Assembly: GCA_044433415.1 (NCBI GenBank)
Contig: JAWXTP010000063.1
Coordinates: forward strand, 1-16,062
Origin: JAWXTP01 sp044433415
GTDB lineage: Bacteria; Bacteroidota; Bacteroidia; Bacteroidales; Rikenellaceae
Direction: 5' to 3'
Length of the DNA: 16,062 nt
Part shown: positions 14,959 to 16,062 of the stretch, in pieces
How the letters are laid out: each line of letters starts with the position of its first letter
How positions within the stretch are numbered: position 1 is the first letter of the stretch
Notes under the pieces: generated by a model
Told to the model about the DNA's origin: nothing
Databases searched by the model: none
The model's input: the letters and a program-made list of their open reading frames with translations, nothing else
Position numbers and translations under genes: made by a program

Positions 14959-15527
14959 TGGAAAATAATGAATATTATGATGCTTTTGAGCAAAGGTTAA
15001 CAGAGTCTTTAGTTGAGTATTGTGTTTCTGAAGGAGCTATAGATTCTATTTTGATGAAGATAGAAGAATTGGATGAGAAATGGGAAGAAGTAGCACCTGA
15101 GTATATGATAGATGCAATTCCTAATTTTAATGATTATCCTACAGTTGCCATAGCATGGGCAGGGTATTTTGGTGCTGCAATGGCTTCTATATGGGATACT
15201 GATTGGAGCAAGTACAGTGAGGTAGCTAATATCTATAAAGTAATCTCTGAACCACGTACTTATGATGCTATGGATGAATATATAGTAGAGGACATCTTAG
15301 GTCTTTCATTAGAGGGTGAAGAAGCTCAGAAGATGGAAAACACACTTAGAAGCTGTGCTCAGATGACTAATAGCATGATGCGAAAAGAAGCTGTACAGCC
15401 TATGAGTAGTGAAGCCTTTTATCTGTTTACTCGCGCGGTTAAAGTATTCTTTAAATTAGGGGTAACTATAGAACTAAAACGCCTAGGTTATCAGTACACT
15501 TTAGCTAATAGTGAGTATTTGAATTAG
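14958..15527 (+). CDS. Conserved-looking hypothetical protein coupled to mqnC
   Basis: I do not recognise this 189-aa protein. It is acidic and looks mostly helical, with no signal peptide and no clear membrane helix; the most hydrophobic stretch is TVAIAWAGYFGAAMASIWDT (about residues 55-75). It has two Cys (C22 and the one in LRSCAQM) but no metal-type spacing, and tryptophans cluster near residues 40-85. Its ATG overlaps the mqnC TAA (TAATG), which indicates translational coupling and argues for a real gene. Codon use resembles its neighbours. The coupling hints at a task related to menaquinone synthesis, but this may only reflect co-expression. It ends in TAG just before a repeat element. 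Confidence 0.75.
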   Translation: MENNEYYDAFEQRLTESLVEYCVSEGAIDSILMKIEELDEKWEEVAPEYMIDAIPNFNDYPTVAIAWAGYFGAAMASIWDTDWSKYSEVANIYKVISEPRTYDAMDEYIVEDILGLSLEGEEAQKMENTLRSCAQMTNSMMRKEAVQPMSSEAFYLFTRAVKVFFKLGVTIELKRLGYQYTLANSEYLN

Positions 15528-15531
15528 TTTG

Positions 15532-15632
15532 TTTTTAGGTGTTAACTTGTAGGGCGACAAGCAATATTTAGTCGCTTGTCGCCCTATAACCTAACACCTA
15601 ACACCTAACACCTATCACCTAAAACCTTACTA
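15532..15632. repeat. Heptanucleotide-phased palindrome: two head-to-head copies of the TGTCGCC element
   Basis: The plus-strand half starts at 15570 with AGTCGCT and TGTCGCC, then CTATAAC, three copies of CTAACAC, CTATCAC and CTAAAAC, all abutting to 15625. The minus-strand half (15532-15559, read on the complement) is TGTCGCC, CTACAAG, TTAACAC and CTAAAAA, again without gaps. The halves face each other, so AGGGCGACAAGC (15551-15562) and GCTTGTCGCCCT (15574-15585) make a perfect 12-bp stem with an 11-nt loop, extended outward by TAGGTGTTA/TAACACCTA. No T-tract follows the stem, so it is not a typical terminator. It begins five bases after one gene's stop and ends on the stop of the minus-strand pseudogene. 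Confidence 0.8.
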
Positions 15633-15917
15633 CAAAGGCATAGGAGAATAATGCACGTGTACCAATTTCCAAACACCGTTAAGTTTTTCGAAAATAAGTG
15701 ATTCACGACCACGACCTTGATGTGCTACACCCTTAGCATCAACGGTATCAAACTACTAGTATAACTTAAAATTAGCAGAATTACCGTATTTATTTATCAC
15801 TTTTATCAATTCTTGAAGCTCTTCATAACGAGTGAACATATCGCCTAAAGTAAGCTTGGTTTTGTTCTCTTTATAACCCTTGGTGCGTTTTTTGAGAATG
15901 AAGAGAGTCTTATAATC
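15630..15917 (-). pseudogene. Broken SnoaL-like (CaMKII-association-domain-like) gene
   Basis: On the minus strand a coding-like frame ends in GRGRESLIFEKLNG then VWKLVHVHYSPMPL and TAG (15630-15632). The GRxxxxF...WKLVHVHYS ending is typical of the SnoaL-like, NTF2-fold family, which includes the CaMKII association domain. Upstream in the same frame are LTLGDMFTRYEELQ and INKYGNSANFKLY, then two consecutive TAG codons (15753-15758) that split the gene. No start codon is found: beyond residue block KTLFILKKRT the frame meets a stop next to a 13-bp near-tandem repeat (15909-15921 and 15922-15934, 11 of 13 identical) that shifts the frame. Two separate lesions and no start point to a dead gene. 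TAG is used as a normal stop elsewhere here, so read-through is unlikely. Confidence 0.75.
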
Positions 15918-15996
15918 CTAACTTATAATCTTTATTAGTAGTTCGGATTGGACTATTAGAAATAATTTTTAAAAAAATAATGTATTGATATTCAGT

Positions 15997-16040
<44 letters not shown>

Positions 16041-16062
16041 GGATTTGTGCGAAAAATTTGGA

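Noticed and set aside
15583..15625. Heptamer array as a CRISPR-like array
   Set aside because: The units abut with no spacers and are only 7 bp long; no cas genes are present.
15753..15758. Two in-frame TAG codons read as possible recoding (TAG decoded as an amino acid)
   Set aside because: korD, korC and the 189-aa gene all end normally at TAG, and the same pseudogene carries a second lesion and has no start codon.

Overview
The window looks like chromosomal DNA of an AT-rich member of the Bacteroidota, probably Bacteroidales. Four things point there: the gene order nadK-uppS-bamA-ompH-ompH, a short SerA of the Bacteroides/Entamoeba type, a serC-serA-DUF1015 operon, and promoter-like sites of the form TTTG-N19-TAnnTTTG. 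Starts are preceded by A/T-rich leaders, and no clear Shine-Dalgarno sequences are seen. No rRNA, tRNA, CRISPR array, transposase gene or phage gene was found.

Layout: (1) 1-4758, plus strand: the 3' end of NAD kinase, undecaprenyl diphosphate synthase, BamA and two tandem Skp/OmpH-like periplasmic chaperones. This is a cell-envelope module that closes at a strong bidirectional hairpin terminator (4779-4815). (2) 4863-6203, minus strand: a MATE efflux transporter, convergent with the envelope module. (3) 6447-9786: serC, serA and a DUF1015 gene, read as a serine-biosynthesis operon with its own terminator. (4) 9977-12949: the four subunits of a 2-oxoacid:ferredoxin oxidoreductase in the order ferredoxin, alpha, beta, gamma. 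A ~170 bp MITE-like inverted repeat sits between beta and gamma and appears to touch the beta stop codon. (5) 12960-15527: dapA (lysine and cell-wall precursor), mqnC (futalosine menaquinone pathway) and an unrecognised 189-aa gene whose start overlaps the mqnC stop by one base. (6) 15528-16062: a repeat-rich end with a heptanucleotide-phased palindrome, a dead SnoaL-like gene on the minus strand and a (TA)n microsatellite.

The genes describe an anaerobic-type metabolism: ferredoxin-linked 2-oxoacid conversion, menaquinone, serine and diaminopimelate synthesis, and outer-membrane assembly. The least explained signal is a non-coding element built of 7-bp units in strict register around a TGTCGCC core. 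It occurs at 4762-4868 and, as two head-to-head copies, at 15532-15632. In both places it lies directly against gene stop codons. I do not recognise it as a named family, and it is the main candidate for something undescribed.
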